Origin: Chroococcidiopsis sp. CCMEE 29
GTDB taxonomy: Bacteria > Cyanobacteriota > Cyanobacteriia > Cyanobacteriales > Chroococcidiopsidaceae
Reading direction: 5' to 3'
Assembly: GCF_023558375.1 (NCBI RefSeq)
Contig: NZ_CP083761.1
Coordinates: forward strand, 620,001 to 684,000
DNA: 64,000 nt
Every line of letters starts with the position of its first letter. Positions within the stretch are counted from its first letter, which is position 1. The notes beneath the pieces were generated by a model, which searched no databases, was not told the DNA's origin, and saw only the letters and a list, made by a program, of their open reading frames with translations. Shown in pieces: positions 52,723 through 61,972 of the stretch. The position numbers and the translations under genes were made by a program.

Positions 52723-52986
52723 TAGAATAGTCTCCTTGGGGGTCAAGTGTGGCTTCCTTTGCCTGTTACACCTAACTTGCCCACATCTAAAACCATTCCT
52801 ATCACCACTAGCTAAAATTCAGTATATCTACAGAGCTAATGAGGTAAAAGACAAGAACTTAACGTTGCTGTAGGTAGGAATGCAGGGTTTTGTAACGACT
52901 GAGGTGCGATCGCCTATGCAATTGTACTGCTGGGAGTGCAATTAGTTTTATCCAGTCAAAACCGACGCGCACTAAATATATAGAGA

Positions 52987-53577
<591 letters not shown>

Positions 53578-53603
53578 TGAGCTGTAGATTTATTAGCTGG
53601 GGT

Positions 53604-53986
53604 GCGATCATCTTTGGGGATAAGCTAGTGCAGATAAGATCGCCTGTGGAATTTTACTGCTGGACGTGCGATCGCCTTAAAGGATATGAAGCAGGGTGCG
53701 ATCGCCTGTGGAATTTTAACGACTGGAGTGCGATCGCCTGCATGGATGTATCAGATGGAGTGCGATCGCCTGTGGAATTTTAGCGACTGGAATGCGATCC
53801 CCTTAAAAGATAGGAAACAGGGTGCGATCGCTGTCAGGTGGATCAGATAGGAGTGCGATCGCTTTCAGGTGGCTCAGATGGAGTGCGATCGCCTTAAAAG
53901 ATAGGAAACAGGGTGCGATCGCCTGGGGAATTTTAGCGACTGGAGTGCGATCGCCTGCATGGATGTATCAGATGAAGTGCGATCGC
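53604..53986. repeat. 13-unit HIP1 array with 30-32 bp period
   Basis: The core GTGCGATCGCC (or one-to-two-base variants) starts at 53604, 53636, 53668, 53698, 53730, 53762, 53794, 53824, 53855, 53885, 53915, 53947 and 53979. Spacers of about 22-24 bp fall into a few recurring classes: TGTGGAATTTTA.CGACTGGA, TGCATGGATGTATCAGATGGA, TTAAA.GATA.GAA.CAGG, TCAGGTGG.TCAGAT. The first two and the seventh cores are degenerate. No gene is supported in 53578-54166. Confidence 0.92.
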
Positions 53987-54166
53987 CTTCAGTATCAAAC
54001 ATTGTGACTTTCTCGATAAAAATTAATGCTGCTCTAGGTAGAATCCAATTATTGCTAATTTAAAGAAAGCCCTCAGACTGAAGTCTAGGGCTAGACAAAC
54101 AAAGCTTGCCTTTGCAGGCTAAATTGGCAAATTATTAACAAAGCTTGTGCTAGCCCAAACCAAAAT

Positions 54167-54589
54167 ATGAACTCGACGCTTTTCGACCAAGATTATTACT
54201 TGTGGCTAAAGGAGACCGCCCAGATCCTACAACAAGGGCGATGGAGCGACCTTGATATTGCAAATTTAGTTGAAGAAATTGAGGACATGGGCAGGAGCGA
54301 GAAACGGGCGGTGGAGAGGAACTTAGAGGTAGTGCTGCTGCACCTGCTCAAGCACAAGTATCAACCAGAGAAGCGCTCCAATAGCTGGTTAGCAACTTTG
54401 TTTGAGCATAGACGCAGGTTAAATAAATACCTGAAGGAGAGTCCCAGCTTGAAACCATATTTCCACTCAGCGTTTGCGGACTGCTACAACGCCGCCAGAA
54501 AACTAGCCGCTATTGAGACTGGGTTAGAAATCGATATTTTCCCGACTGAATCTCCCTTCACGCCAGAGGAGGTTTTGGAAACTAGCTAA
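54167..54589 (+). CDS. DUF29-family protein
   Basis: A 140-residue protein: DQDYYLWLKETAQILQQGRW, DLDIANLVEEIEDMGRSEKRAVERNLEVVLLHLLKHKYQP, RRRLNKYLKESPSLKPY. All-helical family abundant in cyanobacteria, function unknown. Confidence 0.93.
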   Translation: MNSTLFDQDYYLWLKETAQILQQGRWSDLDIANLVEEIEDMGRSEKRAVERNLEVVLLHLLKHKYQPEKRSNSWLATLFEHRRRLNKYLKESPSLKPYFHSAFADCYNAARKLAAIETGLEIDIFPTESPFTPEEVLETS

Positions 54590-54641
54590 ACAAGTGTGAG
54601 AACCCGCGATCGCGCTAACGGCTAGGATAAGTTTATCAGCA

Positions 54642-54884
54642 ATGCAACCAATAGGAAGCTCTATGGTTCAATCTATTGCTTTTGTCAGACCCCTTATAAT
54701 GAATTTAACTCCACAAGACCGCTCTCTCCTATCAGTTACGACTCTAATAAATCGGTTGGGACTAAATATTCTCGATAAGCGCACGGAATTGGGAACGGGG
54801 GCAATTCGACTCTTGGTTGGGCGAGATAAGCGACCCGAACTGGCAATTACAATTACTGAAGATGGACGGGTATTCTATGAGTAA
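54642..54884 (+). CDS. Small hypothetical protein
   Basis: Frame of 80 residues; the start could be 54642, 54663 or 54699 (MNLTPQDRSLLSV). The C-terminal LITxxLELAITITEDGRVFYE-like end (ELAITITEDGRVFYE) and 8 bp overlap with the next frame suggest a real two-gene unit. Not recognised. Confidence 0.4.
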   Translation: MQPIGSSMVQSIAFVRPLIMNLTPQDRSLLSVTTLINRLGLNILDKRTELGTGAIRLLVGRDKRPELAITITEDGRVFYE

Positions 54885-55071
54885 AACTTCTAACAATCTC
54901 TCACATCTTAGTCGACAAGAACTAGAGACCTTGGATCGAGAGCTACTGGCTGAGCAGGTTCGCAGAACCTTAAACAATCCAAATGCAGTTGTTGTTGAAC
55001 CAGACGCACCAGAGGTAGCCCATGAGCAGGCACTCCAAACTATCCTTCAACGCAAAGGTATTGAAGTGTAA
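54877..55071 (+). CDS. Small hypothetical protein
   Basis: A 64-residue acidic helical protein (HLSRQELETLDRELLAEQVRRTL...). ATG 54877 overlaps the upstream gene by 8 bp. Organisation recalls a TA pair, but no family was recognised. Confidence 0.45.
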   Translation: MSKTSNNLSHLSRQELETLDRELLAEQVRRTLNNPNAVVVEPDAPEVAHEQALQTILQRKGIEV

Positions 55072-55198
55072 ACTGCTCCGACTCCTGTGTCAACCACCAG
55101 AGTAGTTCGTAGATTCAAATCTAACTTGATGGAATGAAGCGCGCTCGGATATGCTCCTCTAGGAATTCGGACAGTGAGCGCTTGTGTATCAGAATGAA

Positions 55199-55233
55199 GT
55201 GCGTAGAGCTTCGCTCTTGCCTTCGGCATCGCC
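55199..55233. repeat. HIP1-type site split by a 24 bp double hairpin, copy 1
   Basis: GTGCG (55199-55203) and ATCGCC (55228-55233) flank 24 bp at 55204-55227 made of AGAGCTTCGCTCT and GCCTTCGGC, each a small hairpin. Without the insert the flanks form GTGCGATCGCC. Confidence 0.85.
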
Positions 55234-55550
55234 TGTGAAATTGTACTGCTGGAGGTGCGATCACCTCTTGGGATGAGCTAGCTAGGTATTGGTGCTGCCT
55301 TGTTTCATTCGCCCACTAGTGACAGTGCTTGATTCAACACCTGGTTAGCTATTTCGCCGTAAGCCCCGCGCTATATCGCGCTTCGCGGTTAGCGTCGGGA
55401 TATAAGGCGGGCGGTGACGATTCCATCTCTGACCAATGTGCGAAGGACGAGAGAAGAGGTGGATGAGGAACCGCCATTATATTTTTGGGTTGCCTCGGAA
55501 GATTCAGCTAGGGGAAATGTAAATCCTCCTAGAAATGCTATAATAGTTGG
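55234..55550. other. Region upstream of tnpB
   Basis: Contains palindromic GCGCTATATCGCGC (55368-55381) and, on either strand, a short open stretch that is not recognised (55400-55510). The element left end cannot be fixed; CTAGGGGAAATGTAAATCC/TCCTAG near 55510-55535 is a weak inverted repeat. Confidence 0.35.
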
Positions 55551-56786
55551 ATGTTGAACCTGACATACAGCTACCGAATTTATCCAGACGCTATCCAGGA
55601 AGCCCAAATGCTTGAGTGGATGGAGCAATGCCGCCGTGTGTATAATTACGCGCTGGCAGAGCGCAAGGACTGGATGAATTCGCGCAGGTGTCAGCTCAAC
55701 GCTTGTAGTCTGCGGTCGGAATACATCATTCCAGCTGATACGCCATACCCCAACTACTATGCCCAAAAACGCAATCTAACGGCAGCGAGAAAGGTAATTC
55801 CAGAGCTTGATTCCGTACATTCGCAAGTATTGCAGGAAGCATTGGCAAGACTGGACAAGTCTTTTCGCTTCATGCAGCAACGAGAATTTGGCTTCCCCCG
55901 CTTTAAGTCTGTTGGGCAGTTCAGATCGTTGCTGTTCCCGCAGTTCAAAACCAATCCCGTTACTGGATGGCAAGTGAAACTCCCTAAGATTGGAGCAGTG
56001 GGGCTCAACTTGCATCGACCGATTCCAGACGGATTTGTGGTTAAACAAGTGCGGGTAGTCAAAAAGGCATCGGGGTGGTATGCGATGTTGGTATTGGAGT
56101 CTGATATTTCTATTCCCGATCCGATGCCGATTGGTAATAGTATTGGGATTGATCTCGGTCTTGAGAAATTTCTGGCTGTGTCTACGGGGAAGCTGGTTGC
56201 TCGACCCAAATTCTTTGTGCAGTTGCAAAGCAAGCTTAAATGGCTGCAACGTCAACTTAAAGATAAAGTCAAAGGCTCGAACAACTACCGCAAAGCGCAA
56301 TCCAAAATTCGTCGATTGCACGAACGCATTCATAACACTCGTCGAGAGTTTCACTTTCAAGTTGCCCATCAGCTTTGTAGCAATGTAGGCATGATATTTG
56401 CTGAAGAGCTTAACCTTAAAGCAACTAGTCGGGGCATGTTGGCTAAGCACTGCCTCGATGCAGGGTGGGGTGGGTTCTTGGATATCCTTGGTTGGGTATG
56501 CAAGAAACGAGATGTCTACTTTGCCCGTGTAAATCCTAACGGCACAAGTCAGACTTGCCCGAAGTGTGGGACACATACTGGCAAAAAAGAACTCTCACAA
56601 CGAGTGCATCATTGTGTTGAGTGTGGATATACAACAGACCGCGATGTGGCTGCGGCAATAGTCGTAGAGCAAAGAGGTCTTACAGCGGTGGGACACACCG
56701 TAGTGCTGCCTGTGGAGGTAAACCGCCTGGCGGTTCCCGTGAAGCAGGAAAGTCTAAGGGGTAACTCTTGGAAGCCCACGCTGTAA
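55551..56786 (+). CDS. tnpB: TnpB RNA-guided nuclease of an IS200/IS605-group element
   Basis: A 411-residue TnpB. RuvC-I GIDLGLEKFL (Asp201), RuvC-II FAEELNL (Glu285/286), zinc finger CPKCG...CVECG (Cys336, 339, 355, 358), RuvC-III TDRDVAAAIV (Asp363). N-terminal helical region with YPDAIQEAQMLEWMEQCRRVYNYALAER. The C-terminal tail VPVKQESLRGNSWKPTL is encoded by the omega-RNA scaffold region. No TnpA (Y1 transposase) is adjacent, so movement needs one in trans. Catalytic residues are intact. Confidence 0.95.
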   Translation: MLNLTYSYRIYPDAIQEAQMLEWMEQCRRVYNYALAERKDWMNSRRCQLNACSLRSEYIIPADTPYPNYYAQKRNLTAARKVIPELDSVHSQVLQEALARLDKSFRFMQQREFGFPRFKSVGQFRSLLFPQFKTNPVTGWQVKLPKIGAVGLNLHRPIPDGFVVKQVRVVKKASGWYAMLVLESDISIPDPMPIGNSIGIDLGLEKFLAVSTGKLVARPKFFVQLQSKLKWLQRQLKDKVKGSNNYRKAQSKIRRLHERIHNTRREFHFQVAHQLCSNVGMIFAEELNLKATSRGMLAKHCLDAGWGGFLDILGWVCKKRDVYFARVNPNGTSQTCPKCGTHTGKKELSQRVHHCVECGYTTDRDVAAAIVVEQRGLTAVGHTVVLPVEVNRLAVPVKQESLRGNSWKPTL

Positions 56787-56815
56787 CGGTACTCCGTTCA
56801 GCCCTGGGAGGATGT
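56640..56815 (+). ncRNA. Probable omega-RNA (reRNA) of the TnpB element
   Basis: TnpB elements encode their guide-scaffold RNA from the tnpB 3' end to the element right end, with the guide in the flank. Here the tnpB end is followed by AACGGTACTCCGTT and CAGCCCTGGGAGGATGTCAC, hairpin-like right-end sequences. Guide would start about 56816. End position inferred. Confidence 0.5.
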
Positions 56816-56955
56816 CACATAGATACATACCATGTAGGCACAGTTGCTCTAAAACAGGTCGTGCAGCTGGAATTTTGCCGCGTTGTTTGGCTGTAAATTG
56901 ACCGAAAGTTGAAATACAAAGGCAAAAACTGTCTACAAGTTAGGACTTATGACCA

Positions 56956-57447
56956 TTAGAGTTTGTCTTCCGAGCGGTGCTGCTGCAAGAGCGACTGAAT
57001 CAGCTTCGACGAGGCTCGAAATGTAGTTTGTTGCAGACGAGCAATCACCTCTGGAAAATTCACCAAATTTTGCCTGGCTGCTTCATCTAGAACACCAAGC
57101 AGCCCAGTAACATTTAAGTGATGGGACAAAGCAACTTGTCGCCCTAACAAATCATCAATAACGATTAAATTTGCTTTGCATTGTTCTGCTAGCACAATCG
57201 CGGCTTGTTCGCCTGGATCTAAATTATCTAAATCACTCTCAGATGGAATACTGACTGTTTGAATTACCAACCACTCTGGTGGTTGACTCATCCAAGCTTG
57301 CACGACAGCAGGCGATCGCTCGTCTGCTAACTCCCGTTGAACAATTTGAGGAATCAGCACTTGTCCATAGAGTTGAGGCAGTAGATCGATTTCGCCAATC
57401 AGCAGCAGATAACAAATTGGTGAAGTATCAGCTACAACAATCATCAA
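56956..57447 (-). CDS. DUF3368 PIN-domain toxin
   Basis: A 163-residue PIN protein: MIVVADTSPICYLLLIGEIDLLPQLYGQVLIPQIVQREL, LDPGEQAAIVLAEQCKANLIVIDDLLGRQVA, VTGLLGVLDEAARQN. Acidic residues intact. Overlaps the UPF0175 antitoxin gene by 4 bp. Confidence 0.93.
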   Translation of the reverse strand: MMIVVADTSPICYLLLIGEIDLLPQLYGQVLIPQIVQRELADERSPAVVQAWMSQPPEWLVIQTVSIPSESDLDNLDPGEQAAIVLAEQCKANLIVIDDLLGRQVALSHHLNVTGLLGVLDEAARQNLVNFPEVIARLQQTTFRASSKLIQSLLQQHRSEDKL

Positions 57448-57725
57448 ACATTCAGCTTTCCTGACTGCCGCAGTTGCTCATGGGTTTGGCGATCAGCTTC
57501 AAAGTCAGCTTCGTCGTAATGTAAATCCACTCCCTTTGCTTTCAAAAACGCATCAACCTCTAAACGAGTGGATATGCCTAGTAACTCTCGTACTTTACCA
57601 GCACTGATTGAACCTTCTCGATAGGCTTCAATCACTAGCATTTCTAGTATTTTCCGTTCTAGACTACCCCATTTCTCCTCTAAAGAATGAGCCACATCGT
57701 CCGGTAGCGCAATTTGAATTTGCAT
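57444..57725 (-). CDS. UPF0175 antitoxin
   Basis: A 93-residue protein: LPDDVAHSLEEKWGSLERKILEMLVIEAYREGSISAGKVRELLGISTRLEVDAFLKAKGVDLHYDEADFEAD. Standard partner of DUF3368 toxins. Its 3' end is duplicated at 60905-60980. Confidence 0.92.
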   Translation of the reverse strand: MQIQIALPDDVAHSLEEKWGSLERKILEMLVIEAYREGSISAGKVRELLGISTRLEVDAFLKAKGVDLHYDEADFEADRQTHEQLRQSGKLNV

Positions 57726-58161
57726 GAATTCTACTAGGAATGCCTGTCTTCACTATTGTATTGCGCCAGCAACTTCAGGGATTTGGTGAACAAGCATAAA
57801 TTGTCCTCATTGGACAACTTATGCATACAGCCACAAACAGGTGCCTTGCCTTCACGGAGATATCAAACCGAGTGCGTAGAGCTTCGCTCTTGCCTTCGGC
57901 ATCGCCTTCAGGAATGTATCAGGTGGAGTGCGATCGCCTTTGTGTGTCATAGCGAAAGAGCGATCGCCTGTACAGATGTACCAAACAAGGTGCGATCGCC
58001 TTCACAGGTGTATAAAGTATTACATTCTGCTGTAGCTTCAGATTGATATTTTGTATGGTTGTTAAGAAAGATAAGCTTTGTAATAAATATAGAAATTGTA
58101 CAATTTGTACTAAACTTAGAGCATTAACTACGATAACGGTGACTGAAGTAAGAGTAGAATT
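57726..58161. other. Non-coding HIP1-rich stretch
   Basis: Contains the split HIP1 site at 57872-57906 (24 bp insert 57877-57900), then GCGATCGCC cores at about 57930, 57960 and 57993 in ~31 bp spacing, like the large array. The segment 57806-57876 is duplicated at 60983-61057 without the 24 bp insert. Confidence 0.8.
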
Positions 58162-58409
58162 ATGACTACCATGACTGTTAGCGAGGCTCGTAACAAGCTT
58201 CCAGAGTTACTAAACCGTGTAGGGTTCGGTCATGAGCGGATTTTGGTTGAGCGGCATGGCAAACCTGTTGCTGCCATTGTTAGTCTTGAAGATTTAAGCG
58301 ACTTGAAGCTCTTGAGGACGCTATCGATTCGGCTGTTTTGCGTCGTGCAGTAGAAGAGAATGAGAGCTTTGTCAGCTTGGAATCAATTATTGCCAACCGT
58401 GCCGAATGA
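58162..58409 (+). pseudogene. Phd/YefM antitoxin gene with frameshift
   Basis: Starts as a normal antitoxin: MTVSEARNKLPELLNRVGF, ILVERHGKPVAAIVSLEDL. At about 58297 one base is missing (TTAAGCGA where TTAAAGCGA is expected), so the frame ends at 58353 in unrelated residues. In the +2 frame it continues RLEALEDAIDSAVLRRAVEE...IIANRAE to a TGA at 58407-58409, overlapping the toxin ATG. A sequencing error would look the same. Confidence 0.85.
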
Positions 58410-59126
58410 GTGATGAGTTAGAGGATAAGCCGCCAGATCGCTATGCTCTACGGATTGCTAAAACTGCTGAAAAGGATTTATACAAGCTGCAAAATAAGCA
58501 GTTTGCTCAAGTAGCTAAAAAAATCTTCTCGCTTCAAGGCAACCCTAAACCTCAGGATTGTAAACAGCTAAACGGTTATCCTGGTGGCTATCGTGTCGAT
58601 CAAGGCGAGTATAGGATTCTATACACTATTAATGATGAGTTGAAAATGGTAAGCTCACCCCGCTCTAAAGAGACGGGGCATTCGCCGCGCGTCTCCCAGA
58701 TGGAATGTTTCAGTAGCCCTCATCCCTAACGATGTTGCAGATGAACACCTACAAGCATATTAGTTCAGGAACCTCCAGGTCGGCTTACATCTCCAGCGCT
58801 TCCCCACAAGCAATACGAGAGCCTGCGTCCCCCTGCTGGAGTCTTGTTTATACACCGATGCAATCATCGGACGACCCCATTTCTCCGGTTTGCGTATCAC
58901 CCGCCAATACTAGCCTACTGACTTTTAACTGTTTACTGCGGAGAGACAGTGCCTTAAGTACATTTCAACTTGAAGGTATAATACCATACTTTTCGGCTAT
59001 TAAAATAGCCGAGTCGCCTTTCCTCCACGCTTTTTAAAAGCGCGGCTCCCAGGCTCCCGAATTACTCTCGTGGATGTTTTCAGGGTTGGCAAACGTAATG
59101 ATGATGAAGTCTATCGCAATCTCTAA
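58406..59126 (+). pseudogene. RelE-type toxin gene interrupted by an insertion
   Basis: 58406-58651 encodes the first ~82 residues (YALRIAKTAEKDLYKLQNKQ, GNPKPQDCKQLNGYPGGYRVDQGEYRILYTINDELKMV). The normal C-terminus LVDVFRVGKRNDDEVYRNL and stop is found at 59067-59126, in frame when the intervening ~415 bp is removed. The toxin is therefore inactive as it stands. Confidence 0.88.
58652..59066 (-). mobile_element. ~415 bp non-autonomous IS200/IS605-like element inside relE
   Basis: Read on the minus strand the left part has GCCGCGCTTTTAAAAAGCGTGG and the right end has GCCCCGTCTCTTTAGAGCGG followed by GGTGAGCT, the hairpin style seen at 35825-35860 and 38630-38660. No intact ORF inside. Boundaries are set by the restored relE frame, within a few bases. 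Confidence 0.75.
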
Positions 59127-59157
59127 TAACCTCCACCATTTTGGAATCTTGGATAGA

Positions 59158-59250
59158 GTGCGTAGAGCTTCGCTCTTGCCTTCAGCATCGCCTGTGGAAT
59201 GTACTGCTGGAGGTGCGATCGCCTTCAAGAATATATCAGATGGAGTGCGA
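59158..59250. repeat. Split HIP1 site copy 3 followed by HIP1 repeats
   Basis: GTGCG and ATCGCC flank a 24 bp insert at 59163-59186, one base different from the other two copies (GCCTTCAGC). GGTGCGATCGCCTTC (about 59213) and GAGTGCGATCACC follow at ~31 bp spacing. Confidence 0.85.
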
Positions 59251-59326
59251 TCACCTTTATGTCTCTCTCCTGTTCAGGCTCTAACCGATTAGGGTAAGAT
59301 AAAGGTGTGACACACAGAACGACGCT

Positions 59327-59560
59327 ATGAAACGAACAATTTACTTACCAGACGATTTAGCAGAACGTCTCAACGAATACCTAAAAAAGCACCCAGAAGA
59401 AACACTATCCAGCATTGTGCAAGAAGCCCTAGAGGTGAAACTGGTACACAAAGATGTGTCTAAACTTTTGGATTTAGCAGGGATAGTTCAGAACGCTCCG
59501 TGCAACGCAGGTGATCGCGCAGAGGACTACGATATGTCCCTTAACGAGGCGCAACCTTGA
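59327..59560 (+). CDS. Ribbon-helix-helix antitoxin
   Basis: A 77-residue protein: MKRTIYLPDDLAERLNEYLKKHPEETLSSIVQEALEVKL, a CopG-type RHH domain, then a flexible toxin-binding tail. Overlaps the PIN toxin gene by 4 bp. Confidence 0.88.
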   Translation: MKRTIYLPDDLAERLNEYLKKHPEETLSSIVQEALEVKLVHKDVSKLLDLAGIVQNAPCNAGDRAEDYDMSLNEAQP

Positions 59561-59964
59561 AACAATTGGTACTGGACGCAGGACCACTAATTGCACTTTT
59601 CTCTACCAAAGACACGGATCACCGCATCTGCAAAGCTGGATTTGAACAACTGTCTCAATCCCAAACAATATTACTAACTCCGCTCCCGATTGTTTTTGAG
59701 GTTTACAAGTGGCTCCTGCATCGAACAACACCCGCCGTAGCTCAAAACACGCTAGATGTGATGCAAAAGAGCCTGCACACTCTAGTGCTGAACCAACTAG
59801 ATTTTTATGAACTTTACACTATGGTGCGAGCCTTACCAAATTGGCAAGGTACTCTAGAGGATGCAACAGTAATCTTATTAGCGCAACGCTACCATTGTCC
59901 TGTGTGGACGCTGAATTACCGAGATTTTGGGATTTTTAAGTCGCTTGAGTTTTGGAATCCGTAG
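59557..59964 (+). CDS. PIN-domain toxin (VapC-like)
   Basis: A 135-residue PIN protein: QLVLDAGPLIALFSTKDTDH, TPLPIVFEVYKWLLHR (Glu), LEDATVILLAQRYHCPVWTLNYRDFGIF. Start is TTG overlapping the antitoxin stop (TTGA). Confidence 0.9.
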   Translation: MKQLVLDAGPLIALFSTKDTDHRICKAGFEQLSQSQTILLTPLPIVFEVYKWLLHRTTPAVAQNTLDVMQKSLHTLVLNQLDFYELYTMVRALPNWQGTLEDATVILLAQRYHCPVWTLNYRDFGIFKSLEFWNP

Positions 59965-60235
59965 GTAGACTACAAAAATCAAGAATAAGTCAACTAAGTA
60001 ATTATTCCTGGCTTCGATTGGCAGTGCGATCACCTTCAAGGATGTATCAGCGCTGCTAGCTACTGCCTCACTCTCCTACTAATCCTAGTGCTGGATTCAA
60101 CACTTTGTCAGACAAATACATACCAGATAATGCTGCAATCATAGCAGTTGTGCTTATTTCCTACCTGAAGCTGTGTAGAAGCTAGCTGGAAGGCGATCGC
60201 CTTCCAAAATTGGCTTAAACTTTTCCAACAGCGTA

Positions 60236-60547
60236 TCAATCCTCATCCTGCTCATCAAAAAGTGCATCTAAATTGCGGTATCCACTAACTACCCGCACAA
60301 CTTCAATCCCCCCTTCAACTAGGCGATAGAAAATTAGGTAATCATCGACTGGAAAGCTTCGCAACAAGGGAGCAAGTTCATCACGCCTCCGCCCCATACT
60401 GGGAAAATTCGCTAAATTCACACACTGCTCGTTGATTTTGTTGAGGAAGCGCTCTGCTACATCGAAACCGCTCTTGTCAGCAATAAAATTGATGATGTTC
60501 TCAATATCTTGACTAGCCGGAACAGTAAATCTGCAAATATTGCTCAT
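60236..60547 (-). CDS. ParE/RelE-type toxin
   Basis: A 103-residue protein: FTVPASQDIENIINFIADKSGFDVAERFLNKINEQC, FPSMGRRRDELAPLLRSFPVDDYLIFYRLVEGGIEVVRVVSGYRNLDALF. Canonical ParE pattern. Shares one base with the antitoxin stop. Confidence 0.92.
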   Translation of the reverse strand: MSNICRFTVPASQDIENIINFIADKSGFDVAERFLNKINEQCVNLANFPSMGRRRDELAPLLRSFPVDDYLIFYRLVEGGIEVVRVVSGYRNLDALFDEQDED

Positions 60548-60813
60548 TAACCAAAGGAAGCGTGACGCTGTTGCAGCTTCTGTCGCAGTTGGCGGAAAAC
60601 CGTTACTCCATCGACAACCTCTCCCCGCTCTGCCGCTTCAATTCCAATCATGATTTCCCGCTGCAATTCTTCAAGTCGCCCTTGATAAATGCGTTCCCGT
60701 TCCTCCAACAGCATAAGTCCAGCAAGAATTACTTCATCAGCTGAGGCGTACTTGCCGCTTTCTACTTGACTGTGGATAAACTGTTCAAGTTCTGGAGTTA
60801 ATGACACATTCAT
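60547..60813 (-). CDS. ParD-type antitoxin
   Basis: An 88-residue protein: MNVSLTPELEQFIHSQVESGKYASADEVILAGLMLLEERER, then a helical toxin-binding region. Precedes and is coupled to the ParE-like gene. Confidence 0.92.
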   Translation of the reverse strand: MNVSLTPELEQFIHSQVESGKYASADEVILAGLMLLEERERIYQGRLEELQREIMIGIEAAERGEVVDGVTVFRQLRQKLQQRHASFG

Positions 60814-60904
60814 CGCCGTTTACCATCTCTCTTGCTACAGTACTCCTATTCTAGAGTTGACACTTGATCTCCTGAATGCCAACTTTCCTCCCGTAGCCTA
60901 GAAA

Positions 60905-61057
60905 TATCAAACATTCGCTTTCCTGAGTGCCGCAGTTGCTTATGCGAGGAGCGATCAGCTTCAAAGTCAGCTTCGTCGTGTCCGAATTGGATAGCTTATG
61001 CATACAGCCACAAACAGGTGCCTTGCCTTCACGGAGATATCAAACCGAGTGCGATCA
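60905..61057. pseudogene. Rearranged copy of the UPF0175 3' end and its downstream region
   Basis: 60905-60980 matches the 3' end of the UPF0175 gene (57441-57516), and 60990-61057 matches 57813-57876, with the ~300 bp between them missing. The copy has an uninterrupted GTGCGATCAC where the other has the 24 bp insert. Confidence 0.8.
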
Positions 61058-61089
61058 CTTTCGGGTGGATTAGATGGAGTGCGATCGCC

Positions 61090-61567
61090 TTAAAGTTCCC
61101 CAGCAAGTTGTAAAGCCTTCTGGATTAAGTGCCTCCGAAATGCGAAAATTCACTTGGTTCAACGCAGCTAGTAGAGGCTTAATCTCAGGAATGACACCAA
61201 AGCGTTTGGCACGTAGCAGCATTCCTACAGTACCGATAACCTTCAAACTTAGTTGTTGGGCGAGCTGGCGAGCTTTTCTATCGTCCAAAATAACAAAAAC
61301 ATCCTCTAGTTACATTGCTAGGGCGATCGCTTCGGCTTCTCCTGGATCTACCTGGGTTTTTAGAACAACAACCACAGTTAGATTTTGCACTGTTGTGACC
61401 ACCAGCCAATCTGCCTCAAGTCCCACTTCAGCTTGTACAGCAGTTGGTATAGTGATAGTAGAAAATACTTGCGGCAGGATGTACAATCGTTCAATCCGCT
61501 CTAACCCAATCAGGCAGGTACTGTTAGTCACAGCAGGTACAGTCTCCGAATCACCAGAAACGCTCAA
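61090..61567 (-). pseudogene. DUF3368 PIN toxin with in-frame stop and frameshift
   Basis: The first 85 residues (CLIGLERIERLYILPQVFSTI...DPGEAEAIALAM) end at TAA 61310-61312. The same frame continues LEDVFVILDDRKARQLAQQLSLKVIGTVGMLLRAKRFG...NFRISEAL, normal PIN sequence. Near the end one extra base shifts QKALQLAGEL into another frame. Two independent lesions argue against a sequencing error. The N-terminal Asp motif is also weak. Confidence 0.88.
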
Positions 61568-61782
61568 AGGTCGATCTCCCGCTCTAAGTCTTCAGCGGGG
61601 TAGTTGAGCGCTTGCACTCCCATTTTGCCAAGCAACTCAATGAAGGTACGCTTGGAGTAACCCGCCAGTTTGGCAGCCTGCCCAAGAGACAGTTTACCAG
61701 TTTCAAATAGCTTGACTGTAAGTAGCAGCCGAGCCTCATCTGGAGAAACACTTGGAGGCAGTTCTATCTTTAGCTCGTTCAT
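61564..61782 (-). CDS. UPF0175 antitoxin with a broken toxin partner
   Basis: A 72-residue protein: ELPPSVSPDEARLLLTVKLFETGKLSLGQAAKLAGYSKRTFIELLGKMGVQALNYPAEDLEREI. Intact, overlapping the dead toxin by 4 bp; now an orphan antitoxin or regulator. Confidence 0.9.
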   Translation of the reverse strand: MNELKIELPPSVSPDEARLLLTVKLFETGKLSLGQAAKLAGYSKRTFIELLGKMGVQALNYPAEDLEREIDL

Positions 61783-61972
61783 GACCTGAACTGCAGCGCC
61801 AATCAGTTAAGTTTACCTTTCTGCCAATCAATTGATCCATTACAGGTTTAACTGCTGGAATTATACTATTCCGCTTAGCTTGCACAGTCTAGAAACAAGC
61901 AAACGGCTCACTCAAAATGCGCTACCTGAAACGCAGTACCGTTATGGCGCCGGTCTCCACGGGGGTTGAAAG

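Noticed and set aside
53604-53986. Regular ~31 bp spacing of a conserved core suggested a CRISPR array.
   Set aside because: The conserved core is only 11 bp and centred on HIP1, the spacers recur in a few classes rather than being unique, and no cas gene is present.
55757-56576. Long minus-strand frames opposite tnpB.
   Set aside because: They are antisense to conserved TnpB motifs and show no family resemblance.
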